In this document: positions 17,463-26,619 of the stretch, in pieces
Numbering within the stretch: position 1 is the first letter of the stretch
How the letters are laid out: each line of letters starts with the position of its first letter
Source: Deltaproteobacteria bacterium
Lineage (GTDB): Bacteria; Desulfobacterota; Deferrimicrobia; Deferrimicrobiales; Deferrimicrobiaceae
Length of the DNA: 64,000 nt
Direction of reading: 5' to 3'
Assembly: GCA_016218975.1 (NCBI GenBank)
Contig: JACRCO010000065.1
Location: forward strand, 16,498-80,497
Translations under genes and position numbers: made by a program
Notes under the pieces: model-generated
Seen by the model: only the letters and a program-made list of their open reading frames with translations
Told to the model about the DNA's origin: nothing
The model's database searches: none

Positions 17463-17623
17463 TCTTTAAGATCACAAACTGTGATCTTAAAGACCGGTCG
17501 CGGACACCATCGTAAATTCCTCCCCAACGCATTTACCGAGCAAGGCGTTGCGATGCTTTCCGGAGTCCTCAGCAGTCCTCGTGCAGTTCAGGTCAATATT
17601 GCGATTATGCGGGCGTTTGTCCG
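17463..17623 (+). pseudogene. ORF6N-domain protein, middle fragment
   Basis: The plus frame reads '[13 protein letters not shown]', '[20 protein letters not shown]', '[18 protein letters not shown]', the core of ORF6N domains ([10 protein letters not shown] is diagnostic). The N-terminal part is missing, cut at the P5C dehydrogenase fragment. At 17,624 the reading switches to a HicB tail in another frame. GTG at 17,481 could start a short product. Confidence 0.72.
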
Positions 17624-17713
17624 GAAAATCCGAAGATCGCCAATCCGACGCTCAAACAGCTCTCGAAGCTGGCGGACGCTGTCGGGAAGAAACTCATCGT
17701 CGATCTATCTTGA
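17624..17713 (+). pseudogene. HicB antitoxin C-terminal tail
   Basis: Reads '[20 protein letters not shown]' then 'GKKLIVDLS' and stop. It matches the last 30 residues of the intact HicB at 11.7 kb with only conservative changes. Only this helix-turn-helix end survives, fused to the ORF6N fragment. This marks the former end of a second hicAB locus. In 17,714-17,846 I see nothing I can name. Confidence 0.75.
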
Positions 17714-17846
17714 TGCCGCATTTTACGACTTCAATTTTATGGGGTGGCCGTTCTCGCCGGATTATACCGCGATATCCATAGCCACAAAGGCCGGAAAGAA
17801 AACGGGTGTGGTGCGAGTGTAACGAGCGTGGCCCAGTTGAACGATC

Positions 17847-18797
17847 TCATGAAATCGCCGGAATTCGTACGGGAGGCAGGATCTCTTCCAGGCTGGAGCG
17901 GCGTGGTTCGAGCCCGGGGGGAAGCAGAAGGCGCGAGCCGAGGTGGTCCGGGGGTTCGTCTACGGTAAAGCCCGGGGAATCGGTTGCAATCTCATAAAGG
18001 ACGCCGCCGGGCTCCCGGAAGTAGATCGAGCGGAAATAGACCCGGTCGATGACCGGAGAGACGTTATACCCCAGGTCCACGAGCTTGCTGCGCCACGCCG
18101 CCTGTTCCTTCGGGCCGGCGGTCCGGAAGGCCACGTGATGAACCGTCCCCACCGCCACCTGGCCGGACGGTGCGGAATGAAGACAAAGAAGGTCCACGAC
18201 AGCGCCGGGAGCCCCGCCCCCGGACTCGTATCGGAACCTGTTCCCCTCCTCGTGCGACGGGGTGAAGCCGAACGTATTCGCATGCAGTTCCGCGGTCCTC
18301 TCGTAGCCTTCCTCCAACAGGGTAACGCCAAAGAATCCCCGGATAGCATGAGCCGCGGATACCGGACCATCGCTCCAGGGATCGCGTGACTCCGCGCTGG
18401 CGTGCGCCACCAATTCAAGCTGGAGCCCGTCCGGGTCCGCAAACGGGATGACCTCCTCATCGAAACGGCGGTGCGGAGCCGTAGCATCGATCCCGCTGGC
18501 TTTCAGCCGCTCGATCCAGAAGCCCGCCGCGTTCCGGGGGATGGAGAAAGCGACGGCGGTCGCCTGGCCCGTCCCCCTTCGCCCCCGGGGAGCCCCGGGC
18601 CAAGGGAAGAAGGTGAGGATCGTCCCCGGGCGTCCTTCCCCGTCGCCGAAGTAGAAGTGGTATGTCGAAGGGTCGTCGTAGTTGACTGTGAGCTTTACGA
18701 GCCTCAGCCCCAGGATGCCCGTATAGAAATCGAGATTCCGCTGTGGATCGCCGGCGATCGCGGTCACATGATGGATGCCCGATATAGTCCCTGCCAT
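17847..18797 (-). CDS. VOC-family ring-cleaving dioxygenase-like protein (MhqO type)
   Basis: A 316-residue protein built of two glyoxalase/VOC repeats: 'GIHHVTAIAGDPQRNLDFYTGILG' at the N-terminus, 'FADPDGLQLELVAH' ending the first half, 'GTVHHVAFRTAG' and 'FREPGGVLYEIATDSPGF' in the second. The conserved His and Glu residues are those that bind a divalent metal in this family. Relatives in Bacillus (MhqO/MhqA) are linked to quinone or electrophile stress; the substrate here is unknown. AAGGAGGATC lies directly upstream of the ATG. Confidence 0.85.
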   Translation of the reverse strand: MAGTISGIHHVTAIAGDPQRNLDFYTGILGLRLVKLTVNYDDPSTYHFYFGDGEGRPGTILTFFPWPGAPRGRRGTGQATAVAFSIPRNAAGFWIERLKASGIDATAPHRRFDEEVIPFADPDGLQLELVAHASAESRDPWSDGPVSAAHAIRGFFGVTLLEEGYERTAELHANTFGFTPSHEEGNRFRYESGGGAPGAVVDLLCLHSAPSGQVAVGTVHHVAFRTAGPKEQAAWRSKLVDLGYNVSPVIDRVYFRSIYFREPGGVLYEIATDSPGFTVDEPPDHLGSRLLLPPGLEPRRSSLEEILPPVRIPAIS

Positions 18798-19031
18798 GGC
18801 GATCCTCCTTTCGGTGCAACGTATAAGTTAGAGATGCTTTTTGAGGATGTGAAGGATCGGTGCCTTGATGTCGGTTCGCCGGGCGAAAGCAACCCCGCAA
18901 AGAGAAGTTGAACCGGAAATGATTCGCAGGGTGTAAGGCGGCCGGGCCTGCAGCGACTAATACCCACGCATCCGGACGAACGCGGCCGCGTATCGGGTCG
19001 GAACAACCATGAAACAGGAAGGAGCGATGGA

Positions 19032-19493
19032 ATGAAACGTCTAATCAGTACATTCGCCATGATCGCCGTTGTGGTCTTGTTCGCATCCGCGGCGAGCGCG
19101 GCAAACCTCGTCAACGTGGCGGGCGCCAGCGGCATCGCGCTGAACGGCTATGATCCCGTGGCGTTCTTCACCGACGGAAAACCTACGCACGGAGACCCCG
19201 GCGTTACGTCAACCTATAACGGAGCAAAATATCTCTTCGCTTCGAAGGCGCACAAGGCGCAGTTCGACGCGGATCCGGAGAAGTTCGTCCCGCAGTTCGG
19301 CGGCTTTTGCGCCTACGGCGCGGCGTTGGGGGCGTTGTTCCCCGTGGATATCAGCACTTGGCAGATCCGGGACGGAAAGCTCTATCTCAACCTCAACCCG
19401 GCGATCGCAAAGGAGTTCAACAAGAACCCCGCGGGAAACATCGCCAAGGCCGAGAAGAATTGGCCCGGCCTGGTAAGCAAAAACACCAAATAG
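19032..19493 (+). CDS. Secreted YHS-domain protein
   Basis: A 153-residue protein with a clear signal peptide (cleavage probably after 'ASAANA'-like residues near 24) and a YHS domain: 'ALNGYDPVAFFTDGKP', 'YNGAKYLFASKAHKAQFDADPEKFVPQFGGFCAYG', then 'LYLNLNPAIAKEF'. YHS domains are small, Cys-containing and linked to metal handling; this subgroup is periplasmic. GGAAGGAGCG precedes the ATG. A strong terminator follows, so it is probably a single-gene unit. Confidence 0.88.
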   Translation: MKRLISTFAMIAVVVLFASAASAANLVNVAGASGIALNGYDPVAFFTDGKPTHGDPGVTSTYNGAKYLFASKAHKAQFDADPEKFVPQFGGFCAYGAALGALFPVDISTWQIRDGKLYLNLNPAIAKEFNKNPAGNIAKAEKNWPGLVSKNTK

Positions 19494-19519
19494 ACGCGTA
19501 AGTCGATACGAACCAAAGT

Positions 19520-19555
19520 GGGGGAACCGCTACTCCGGTTCCCCCCTGTTTTTTT
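19520..19555 (+). terminator. Rho-independent terminator after YHS gene
   Basis: A perfect 10-bp stem (GGGGGAACCG / CGGTTCCCCC) with a 6-nt loop is followed by CTG and seven T residues. It is placed 27 nt after the YHS stop codon. Confidence 0.9.
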
Positions 19556-19576
19556 CTGCCGGGAAACCGGATTGGG

Positions 19577-22500
19577 TCAAAGCAGGATGTCAGGTGAAAA
19601 CCCCCGGCGCATCGTGTTTTCCGTGATGGCCCTCGGCTCCATGAACTGGAGGAGGTAGTCGGGGCCGCCGGCTTTGGAGCCGACGCCGGACATCTTGAAC
19701 CCGCCGAAGGGCTGCCGCCCCACCAGGGCGCCCGTGATCCCGCGATTGATGTACAGGTTGCCGACCTGGAAGGTCTCCCGCACGCGAGCGATGGTTGCAG
19801 GGCTGCGGGAGAATAGCCCTCCGGTCAACGCATAGTCCGAGGAGTTCGCTATCTGCACTGCCTCTTCGATATCCCTGGCGCGGATGACGGCGAGAACCGG
19901 GCCGAAAATTTCCTCCGTGAGTATCCTCGAATCCGGGGGAAGGTCCGTGAGGATCGTCGGGGAGACGTAATACCCATCCGCCGGGACCGGGATTTCGGCG
20001 GCCACCCTCCCCTCCCGCCTCCCAAGTTCGATAAATGTGAGTACCTTCTCCTTCGCGGCGGCGTCGATCAGTGGGCCGATCATGTTGGCAGGGACCTCCG
20101 GCGGGCCGACCGTCAAGCTCTGTACCGCCTCGCACAAGCGGGACAGGAACCGGTCGTAGCAATCCGCGTGGACGATCGCCCGGGAGCAGGCGGAGCATTT
20201 CTGTCCCTGGTAGCCGAACGCGGACTGCATCACCGCCGGCACCGCCTGGTCCAGGTCAGCGTCCGCATCGACGATTATCGCGTTCTTCCCCCCCATCTCC
20301 ACGACGGCCCGTTTTACCGACTTCTGCCCCGGCGCGGTCTGCCCCGCCTTCTCCACTATCCGAAGCCCCACGGTCCGGGACCCCGTGAACAGGATGAAAT
20401 CGATATCCGGGTGTCTTACGAGGTGATCCCCGACGGCATCCCCCTTGCCGGGGATGAAGTTCAACGCGCCGTCGGGCGCTCCGCCATCCCGCAGCAGGGA
20501 GAATGCGAGCCACCCGTTGATCGGAGAGAGACTCGACGGCTTATAGAGAACGGCGTTCCCGGCGACCAGGGCCGCGCCGGTCATCCCTACCGAGATTGCC
20601 AGGGGGAAATTCCACGGGGCTACGACGAGACCCACTCCGCGCGGGCGGTACAGGTAGAGGTTTTCCTCTCCGGGGCAGTCGCCCAGGCGCATCGGCTTGC
20701 CCAGGCGGATCATCTCACGGCCGTAGTATTCGAGGTAGTCGATCGCTTCGGCCACGTCGGCGTCCGCCTCCGCCCAGTTCTTCCCCGCCTCTCGCACCTG
20801 CCATGCGGCAAGCTCGATCCTGCGGCGACGGGCTTCGGCGGCGGCTCGGAACAGCACCTTGGCCCGTTCCTCGGGGGATCGCCGCGACCAATCTTTTTGC
20901 GCGGCACGGGCGGCAGACACGGCCCTGTCGGCGAGCTCCCGCGTGATCCCGAAGACGGTCCCAACGATTTCCAAAGGGCGGGCCGGATCGACGGAGACGA
21001 TCTGCTCCCCCTCCCGGTATTCCTTCCCGCCGATGAACGCAGGATAGTTCTCCCCCATTCGGCTTCCTACCCGCGCGAGGGCGTCCCGGAATGCGTTGCG
21101 GGTCTCTTCCCTCGTGAAATCCGCCGCAGGCTCGTTGGAAAACGGCGCGATCCCTTCCGGATCTTTCCCGTGCGACGTTTCCTGCGAGTATCCTTCCGGC
21201 TCCGCAAGCAGCGCTTCGGGAGATACGTGCTTCATGAATGCCTTCTGGAGGAACCCTTCGTTCGAGGCGTTTTCCAGCAGGCGGCGAACCAGGTACGCCA
21301 TCCCGGGGAGAAGCTCCCCAACGGGTGCGTATTCGCGAACCGCGAACCCCATCGACTTGAGTGCGCGCTTGATCGGTTCGCCCATGCCGTAGAGCATCTG
21401 GAACTCGTAATGTTCCCGGGGGACCTCCAATCTTTCGGCCGTCGCCAGCGCCTTGGCGATCGAACGAACGTTGTGGGATCCTACGGCAAGCGTCACGTAC
21501 TCGTGATATTCCATCGCAAGTTCCACGCACCGCTCGAAGCTCGCATCCGTGTGCATCTTCCGCGGGAAGACGGGAATCTCCCACCCCTTTTGCCGCGCCA
21601 CGACGGTCTCGTATTCCCAGTAGGCCCCTTTCACCAACCTGATCGTTACGCGCCGGTTCCTCTCTTTCGCCCAGCCGATCAGCCGCTTCATGTCCTGCTC
21701 CGTGCATCTGAGATAGGCCTGGAGGGCGATCCCGGCCCCTTCCCATCCGCGGAACTCCGGTTCGTCCAGTGTTTGCATGAAGACGTCCAGCGTGATGTTT
21801 TTCAGACTGTGAATCTCCATGTCGAGGTTCACGAACCCGCCCGCCTCCCTCACCTTGCGAAGGACCGGCAGGAGCCGTTTTCGGACCTCGCGGACGCTGT
21901 CCTCGTGATTGGCAGGGCCGATGCGGGAAAAAAGGGAACTGATCTTGACGGAAAGATTGAGGCGGGGGAAGGATTCTTCCATGCTCGGGTCGATCGGAGG
22001 CCAGCCGGGGATCTCCCGGGAGAACGTGTCGGCCAGCAGCAGGTAGAGATCCCGGTACCGGTCCGCTTCCGCCTCGGACACTACCGCCTCCCCCAGGATA
22101 TCGACGGTAAAAGTTTTCCCCTCGTTCCAAAGGCGGCGCAGGGAAATCAGGGCATCCTCGGGAGATTCTCCCGCTATGAAGGTCTTCGAGAAGCGGGCGA
22201 CACCCCGTTTCACGAGGGCCGCGGTGAGCGCTGCGGCGGTTGCGGAGGCAAAGCCGGCTGAAGAGGCGGAAGCCGGGCTTGAGGCGGACGGATCGCGATC
22301 TGAACCCGAGCCGGCTGCGGAAAGGAGAAAATTGATGAAACCGGGAAGCGGCGACTCGCCGCCTTTAAAATATTCACCGGCGTGCCGGACTACCTGCCGG
22401 CTGTCGGCCAGCGACGGGAGGACGTCGATGAACCGGAAGAGCGGGATCTTGAGTGCGGGGTCGCGCATAACCCGCTCCATCATCCGTCCCGCCCACCACT

Positions 22501-22597
22501 TCCTGTCGAAGACGGCCGGCGTCTCCGTCCCCATGAGCCGGAAGATCTCCAGCCCCTTCACCCTTACGGCATCCTGGGCGCCGGACACCGGCCCCAT
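19577..22597 (-). CDS. putA: Bifunctional proline dehydrogenase / P5C dehydrogenase
   Basis: A 1,006-residue fusion that oxidises proline to P5C (FAD) and then to glutamate (NAD). The PRODH barrel spans about 130-460, with 'RLVKGAYWEYE' near 322 and the substrate/FAD region 'HNVRSIAKALA'. The ALDH domain spans about 510-990, with 'EMGGKNAIIV' near 767, the catalytic Cys801 in 'GQKCSACSR', and 'EIFGPVLAV'. The ribbon-helix-helix repressor domain of long PutA proteins is absent, so it should not autoregulate as in enterics. Ribosome site GGGAGG lies upstream of the ATG. Proline electrons pass to the quinone pool at the membrane. The arginine dihydrolase/ornithine cyclodeaminase pair at 31.7 kb could supply proline. 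Confidence 0.95.
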   Translation of the reverse strand: MGPVSGAQDAVRVKGLEIFRLMGTETPAVFDRKWWAGRMMERVMRDPALKIPLFRFIDVLPSLADSRQVVRHAGEYFKGGESPLPGFINFLLSAAGSGSDRDPSASSPASASSAGFASATAAALTAALVKRGVARFSKTFIAGESPEDALISLRRLWNEGKTFTVDILGEAVVSEAEADRYRDLYLLLADTFSREIPGWPPIDPSMEESFPRLNLSVKISSLFSRIGPANHEDSVREVRKRLLPVLRKVREAGGFVNLDMEIHSLKNITLDVFMQTLDEPEFRGWEGAGIALQAYLRCTEQDMKRLIGWAKERNRRVTIRLVKGAYWEYETVVARQKGWEIPVFPRKMHTDASFERCVELAMEYHEYVTLAVGSHNVRSIAKALATAERLEVPREHYEFQMLYGMGEPIKRALKSMGFAVREYAPVGELLPGMAYLVRRLLENASNEGFLQKAFMKHVSPEALLAEPEGYSQETSHGKDPEGIAPFSNEPAADFTREETRNAFRDALARVGSRMGENYPAFIGGKEYREGEQIVSVDPARPLEIVGTVFGITRELADRAVSAARAAQKDWSRRSPEERAKVLFRAAAEARRRRIELAAWQVREAGKNWAEADADVAEAIDYLEYYGREMIRLGKPMRLGDCPGEENLYLYRPRGVGLVVAPWNFPLAISVGMTGAALVAGNAVLYKPSSLSPINGWLAFSLLRDGGAPDGALNFIPGKGDAVGDHLVRHPDIDFILFTGSRTVGLRIVEKAGQTAPGQKSVKRAVVEMGGKNAIIVDADADLDQAVPAVMQSAFGYQGQKCSACSRAIVHADCYDRFLSRLCEAVQSLTVGPPEVPANMIGPLIDAAAKEKVLTFIELGRREGRVAAEIPVPADGYYVSPTILTDLPPDSRILTEEIFGPVLAVIRARDIEEAVQIANSSDYALTGGLFSRSPATIARVRETFQVGNLYINRGITGALVGRQPFGGFKMSGVGSKAGGPDYLLQFMEPRAITENTMRRGFSPDILL

Positions 22598-22750
22598 GGT
22601 TTTGCCTCCCGCTATCCGCGATTTCGATAATTTTTATGATGAATTGCAATGCCCCCTGGTTGCCGCGGAATACCGCGCAGTTCCCCGGGCACGAAAAACG
22701 AGTACTCATTCTGAATTGCCAGGATCGGCATGGAGCCGAGATGCGGCGAG

Positions 22751-23020
22751 TCAGGCACTTGCTGCCCACTTTCGTTTCGCGTCCGGTGTCAACTTCTTCA
22801 ATGAGCTTTCGACCCGCAGTGCCGTGCCGCGGTCAGGGTACCGCCGCGCGCCGATGATCCGGATCGGTTTCCTCGCTCGCGTAAACCTGGAACCCTTTCC
22901 GCTCAGGTGTTCGAGGAAGCGAGATTCGGGATCGACAGCGATCCCCGTGTAAATGCATTCTCCCGCGCATTCAAGCATGTAGACCCAGAATTCCTTATTC
23001 GTTTTTCGCTTCGGTCCCAT
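22751..23020 (-). CDS. GIY-YIG endonuclease-like small protein
   Basis: An 89-residue single-domain protein of the YhbQ/UPF0213 kind. 'FWVYMLECAGECIYTGIA' carries the split GIY-YIG motif, followed by 'RFLEHLSGKGSRFTRARKP' with the catalytic-type Arg, and 'RVESSLKKLT', where the conserved Glu fits. Start 23020 is preferred over longer frames because the domain begins at residue 10 and AGGA lies just upstream. The cellular role of this family is poorly defined. Confidence 0.85.
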   Translation of the reverse strand: MGPKRKTNKEFWVYMLECAGECIYTGIAVDPESRFLEHLSGKGSRFTRARKPIRIIGARRYPDRGTALRVESSLKKLTPDAKRKWAASA

Positions 23021-23114
23021 CGGTCCTTTTATAGCACGGCGGATCTTCCGGCCGGTACTCGGAATCGAATATGAAAGCGCAGGGAACCATAACGCACGAT
23101 CAAGGGAGGGACCC

Positions 23115-23510
23115 ATGAAATTCTATTGCCTCGGATACTACGACGAAAAGCAGTGGCAGAAATTGCCCGAAAGCGAACAGAACGCGTTGATGGACGAGTG
23201 TTTCGCATACGATGACGAACTGAAGAAGAACGGCAACTTCGCCGGCGGGGATGGTCTCCAGAGCGCCGGAAACGCGGTGACTCTACGATGGAAGAACGGC
23301 AAATTAACCATTTCCAAGGGACCGTATGCCGAGACAAGGGAACAGTTGGGGGGAATCCTCATCCTCGAAGCCAGGGACCAGGACCACGCCGTCGAATTGT
23401 TATCGAAACATCCGGGCGTCAAGGCGGGGCCTTTCGAGATTCGCGCGGTCGAGGACATGTCGGCCGTTATCGCGGAAAGCGAACGAAGACGGTCGAAAAA
23501 GATCGCTTGA
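23115..23510 (+). CDS. YCII-related domain protein (DGPF family)
   Basis: A 131-residue protein with the dimeric alpha/beta barrel pattern of YCII proteins: 'KFYCLGYYDEKQWQKLP', 'GGDGLQSAGNAVTLRW', 'SKGPYAETREQLGGILILEA' and 'AVELLSKHPG'. The 'GPYAETREQLGG' block is the hallmark of the DGPF/PhnB-associated group often found beside ECF sigma factors; no sigma factor is present here. Ribosome site AAGGGAGGG. The next gene, a PhnB-like VOC protein, is 42 bp downstream and probably co-transcribed. Confidence 0.87.
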   Translation: MKFYCLGYYDEKQWQKLPESEQNALMDECFAYDDELKKNGNFAGGDGLQSAGNAVTLRWKNGKLTISKGPYAETREQLGGILILEARDQDHAVELLSKHPGVKAGPFEIRAVEDMSAVIAESERRRSKKIA

Positions 23511-23552
23511 CGGATTTTGGAACCGTTACAGGAGGCATGGAAAGGAATGGCT

Positions 23553-24071
23553 ATGGGGAAAATCACACCGTTTCTATGGTTCGAGGACAAGGCCGAAGAG
23601 GCAGCGAAGTTTTATATCTCGGTTTTCAAAAACTCGAGGATCGTAAAAACCACTCGCTACGGCGAAGCGGGGGCTGAAGTCACCGGGAGGCCGAAGGGTA
23701 GCGTGATGACGGTTGCATTCGAGATCGATGGCCGGGAATTCGTGGCGCTGAACGGCGGCCCCATGTTCACGTTCAACGAAGCGATATCGCTTGCCGTGAA
23801 CTGCGATACGCAGAAGGAAATCGACGTATTGTGGGAGAAGCTGTCCGACGGCGGCGAAAAGGTCGAATGCGGGTGGCTCAAGGACAAGTACGGACTATCG
23901 TGGCAGATAGTGCCTTCCGTATTGGGCGAGTTGTTATCCGGCCCCGATCCCGACAAGTCGGACAGGGTCATGCAGGCGTTGCTCGGCATGAAGAAACTCG
24001 ATATCGAAGAACTGAAGAAAGCGTACGAGGAAAAGCAATTCGACGTTAAAGCGGAGAGAAAAGCCGGTTAG
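23553..24071 (+). CDS. PhnB-like VOC superfamily protein
   Basis: A 172-residue glyoxalase-fold protein of the PhnB/3-demethylubiquinone-methyltransferase-like type: '[20 protein letters not shown]', '[20 protein letters not shown]', '[20 protein letters not shown]' and '[15 protein letters not shown]' are signature blocks. Function unknown; members lack a proven reaction. The start at 23553 gives a 7-nt spacing from AAGGA; an ATG two codons upstream would sit too close. Paired with the YCII protein. Confidence 0.87.
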   Translation: MGKITPFLWFEDKAEEAAKFYISVFKNSRIVKTTRYGEAGAEVTGRPKGSVMTVAFEIDGREFVALNGGPMFTFNEAISLAVNCDTQKEIDVLWEKLSDGGEKVECGWLKDKYGLSWQIVPSVLGELLSGPDPDKSDRVMQALLGMKKLDIEELKKAYEEKQFDVKAERKAG

Positions 24072-24164
24072 ATGTTCGCCGCGGGGCGTTTCCCGTGAAC
24101 GGCGCAATAAGGGTTTTACGCGTCTCGCATGGATTGACGCCCCGCTTAAAAAAAGAATCGAAAC

Positions 24165-25013
24165 TTACCGCTCCAGGTATTTTTTCAGGTGATCGATCGT
24201 GGCGGGCCAGGCTTTTTGCGCCGCGGTCAAATTCGCTCCGTCGCGTTCGCCCTGGGCCCGGAGGAAACCGTGGCCCGCCCGCGGGTAGGTGTGCGTTATG
24301 AATGACTTCCCAAGTTCCCTCATCCTCGCCTCTGCAGGACCGACGGTGGCGTTTACCCTGGCATCATCCCCCCCGTAAAGTCCGAGAACCGGCGCCCGGA
24401 TCGTTCCCATGGAATCGGACCCGGGGGAAGTGCCGTAGTAGACAACGGCAGCGTCAAGGTCCGGCTGCGCGGTGGCGTAGTGGAAACTCTTCCCGCCGCC
24501 CCAGCAGAATCCCACGGTAGCGGATTTGCTCTTTGCAGCCGGCAGCCCCTTCCCGTAACGCCTCACGGCGTCCAGGATCGCGACGACCTCTTTCGCCTTG
24601 ATGTCCCGCACGGCCTTCACGACATCGTCCCGGCTGCCGAACTTTTCGGTCCCTCCCCCGCCCGGTCCCTTGCCGGAAAGGAGATCGGGAGCTATGGCGA
24701 TGAACCCTTCCGCGGCCAGCCTGTCCGCTACGGCCCGCACCCAATCGGTCAGACCGTATATCTCATGGATGACGATCACGACGGGCGCCTTGTCCTTGCG
24801 CTCCGGGTAGGCGACGAAGGCGGACACCTTTCTTTCTTTACCGGGAACGGAGATGTAGGCCCATTCGTGATGGCGTGGGGAACGCTCCAGCGTGCCCTTT
24901 GCGTCCGGTTCGCCGGGAGGAATGGCGCCCCCACCCGGTTCGGCGGCTCCCGCTGAAAACGGGACCGCAAGAACCGCAAGGAGAAAAGCGAAGTTTGCGA
25001 TAGTCCTTCTCAT
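24165..25013 (-). CDS. Secreted dienelactone hydrolase-family protein
   Basis: A 282-residue alpha/beta hydrolase with an N-terminal signal peptide ('FAFLLAVLAVPFSAGAAE'). The catalytic triad is visible: Cys in 'VGFCWGGGKS', Asp in 'YGGDDARV' and His in 'RAGHGFLR'. 'VIHEIYGLTDWVRAVADRLA' matches the oxyanion region. The family cleaves lactone or ester bonds; an exported member may act on periplasmic esters, substrate unknown. It lies 70 bp downstream of the metallophosphoesterase on the same strand and may share its transcript. Confidence 0.88.
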   Translation of the reverse strand: MRRTIANFAFLLAVLAVPFSAGAAEPGGGAIPPGEPDAKGTLERSPRHHEWAYISVPGKERKVSAFVAYPERKDKAPVVIVIHEIYGLTDWVRAVADRLAAEGFIAIAPDLLSGKGPGGGGTEKFGSRDDVVKAVRDIKAKEVVAILDAVRRYGKGLPAAKSKSATVGFCWGGGKSFHYATAQPDLDAAVVYYGTSPGSDSMGTIRAPVLGLYGGDDARVNATVGPAEARMRELGKSFITHTYPRAGHGFLRAQGERDGANLTAAQKAWPATIDHLKKYLER

Positions 25014-25083
25014 AGCGCGTTTAAGATGATTCCCAAGCCCATTTCGGTGCGTCGTCGAATCGTCGCATGGCCCGGCAACCGTT

Positions 25084-26556
25084 TCAGGGAAGAACGATAT
25101 TGGTCCTTTCGGCGTCCGATCGTACCGCCGCCTTGGCATTTATCCTTGCCCGCAGGTTCTCCGCGCGAATGCGAACCGCTTCCGATGCCGCATCCGGGAA
25201 CCCTTTCCATGGATCTGCGGAACTGTCGACCAGTCCCCTGACATGCGCGAGCAGCGGATTGGGCGCTCCCCCTCCGCCGGTCGCCTCCACCACCTGGACG
25301 CCGGTTGCCTGCGCATCGAGGGATTCGTTGTACAAGCGTATCGAGACGATGTTCAGCTCTTCATCCGCCAGGACCATCGCTCCGCCGTGCATGGGCTCGG
25401 GGTCCACTGTTTCCACTACCCACCCTCCCGTGTTGTAGACCCGGACCTTCCCCGTGTACTTGTCGAAGTCCCTCCCTTCCTGGAACGGCTTGTGGGTATG
25501 CCCGAATACGAAGGTCACTTGCTGCGGTACCGGCAGAACCTTTTCGCCGCACTCATTGTCCAATTGGTGCCGGAGAGGGACGTTCATGTACCACTTGAGG
25601 CCTTTTTCGGCGTCCTCGCTGAGCAGCCGGGCCCCTTTCGTCCTTTCCATGGCGAAAACGGCCTCCACGGCCACATCGAAAAAAGCATTCAATAACGCGG
25701 CTTCCATATTGTCGCCCAATCCCGGCAGGTTATACTTTTTCGCAAGGCTCCCGGCGAGATCGTGGAGCAGATTCTTGAACGCTTTCTTGTCCTGCATCTT
25801 TTCGTAGATGATCTCGACGTCGTTCCCCACGTCGCCGGATCGGCCCAGAGTGGACCAGAAGAAGTCGATCCATGCGTAATTGAACGCTTCCACGTTCCAC
25901 ACATGTTCGGGCACTTGCTGCTTTGGAAAGATCATGCCCATGAGTTTGCTCATGAGCAGGTAGATCGATTCGATGAAATGGCCGTGGCTGAAGACGACGC
26001 ACCTTTTCCCGTCACTGCCCAGAACGCCGTAGTTCGGGTACGCCGCGGCCACGATGGACTTCTTCAAGTGGGGATATCGCTGAATGAGCCGGGTGGGGAA
26101 ATAAAGGGGTACCGGCGGGTCCTTGTCCACGAAGAGGTTCGTAGTGTGCCATGGGATATCCAACTTGTTTCCGGGGGGGATCGTCGAAATGTAGTTGATG
26201 TACTGCGTTTCCCGCGCGCTTTCCCAAAGGTGGTGGTCGTGGTTGCCGGGGATGTAGACGATCTTGTCGAAGAGCTGTCCTCCTTCGGGCATCACGCGCT
26301 CGATGAACCGCTCGAATACCATCGCCGCCACATTGTCCGTCGCCAGGGCCATTTCGAGAATGTCCCCGTTCAAGACCAGCGTTGGCTTCGTCGCCTGGTC
26401 TTTCAGGAGTGTCTTGATGCATTCGACCAACCGGACCATCACCGGGCTGGGGTGATACGGGTCTACCTCCGTGCTTTCCGTCCGAAGGTTTGTCAGAAGG
26501 CTGTCTTCCTCACCCAGGTGCATGTCCGACAGGGAAACGTAACGGATCTCCGGCAT
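25084..26556 (-). CDS. Calcineurin-like metallophosphoesterase
   Basis: A 490-residue protein with a full set of dimetal motifs: 'SDMHLGE' (about residue 10), 'LNGDILEMA' (about 63), 'IPGNHDHHLW' (about 105), 'FSHGHFIES' and 'FGHTHKPFQEG' (about 355). No signal peptide is seen, so it is probably cytosolic. The middle insertion (about 190-330) is unusual in length and gives no family name. It is the fourth gene of a leftward cluster with a lipoprotein, a small helical protein and a membrane protein (29.7-25.1 kb). The substrate may be a nucleotide or phospholipid headgroup; this cannot be told from sequence. Confidence 0.85.
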   Translation of the reverse strand: MPEIRYVSLSDMHLGEEDSLLTNLRTESTEVDPYHPSPVMVRLVECIKTLLKDQATKPTLVLNGDILEMALATDNVAAMVFERFIERVMPEGGQLFDKIVYIPGNHDHHLWESARETQYINYISTIPPGNKLDIPWHTTNLFVDKDPPVPLYFPTRLIQRYPHLKKSIVAAAYPNYGVLGSDGKRCVVFSHGHFIESIYLLMSKLMGMIFPKQQVPEHVWNVEAFNYAWIDFFWSTLGRSGDVGNDVEIIYEKMQDKKAFKNLLHDLAGSLAKKYNLPGLGDNMEAALLNAFFDVAVEAVFAMERTKGARLLSEDAEKGLKWYMNVPLRHQLDNECGEKVLPVPQQVTFVFGHTHKPFQEGRDFDKYTGKVRVYNTGGWVVETVDPEPMHGGAMVLADEELNIVSIRLYNESLDAQATGVQVVEATGGGGAPNPLLAHVRGLVDSSADPWKGFPDAASEAVRIRAENLRARINAKAAVRSDAERTNIVLP

Positions 26557-26619
26557 ACGCGACCTCCCGAAAGGCGTTCGCCCCGTTCGCGTTGATTTCC
26601 CCCATTCCCCCGCTCGACG

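Noticed and set aside
17464..17492. A 13-bp-arm perfect inverted repeat (CTTTAAGATCACA / TGTGATCTTAAAG) considered as an operator
   Set aside because: It falls inside the ORF6N coding remnant ('LRSQTVILK') at a junction of gene fragments, so it is more likely coincidental; kept only as a note.
18840..19000. A GAAAG...CGCAAAG pattern upstream of the YHS gene resembling a cyclic-di-GMP riboswitch
   Set aside because: The conserved GGCAAACC segment and the P3 tetraloop receptor layout could not be found; a covariance-model search would decide.
20168..22261. A 697-codon plus-strand ORF opposite putA
   Set aside because: It is antisense to a well-supported PutA, is Arg/His/Pro-rich and has no family features; high GC opens such shadow frames.
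24081..24145. Inverted arms GCGGGGCGT / ACGCCCCGC between convergent genes, considered as a terminator
   Set aside because: The loop is nearly 50 nt and no suitable T run follows on either strand.
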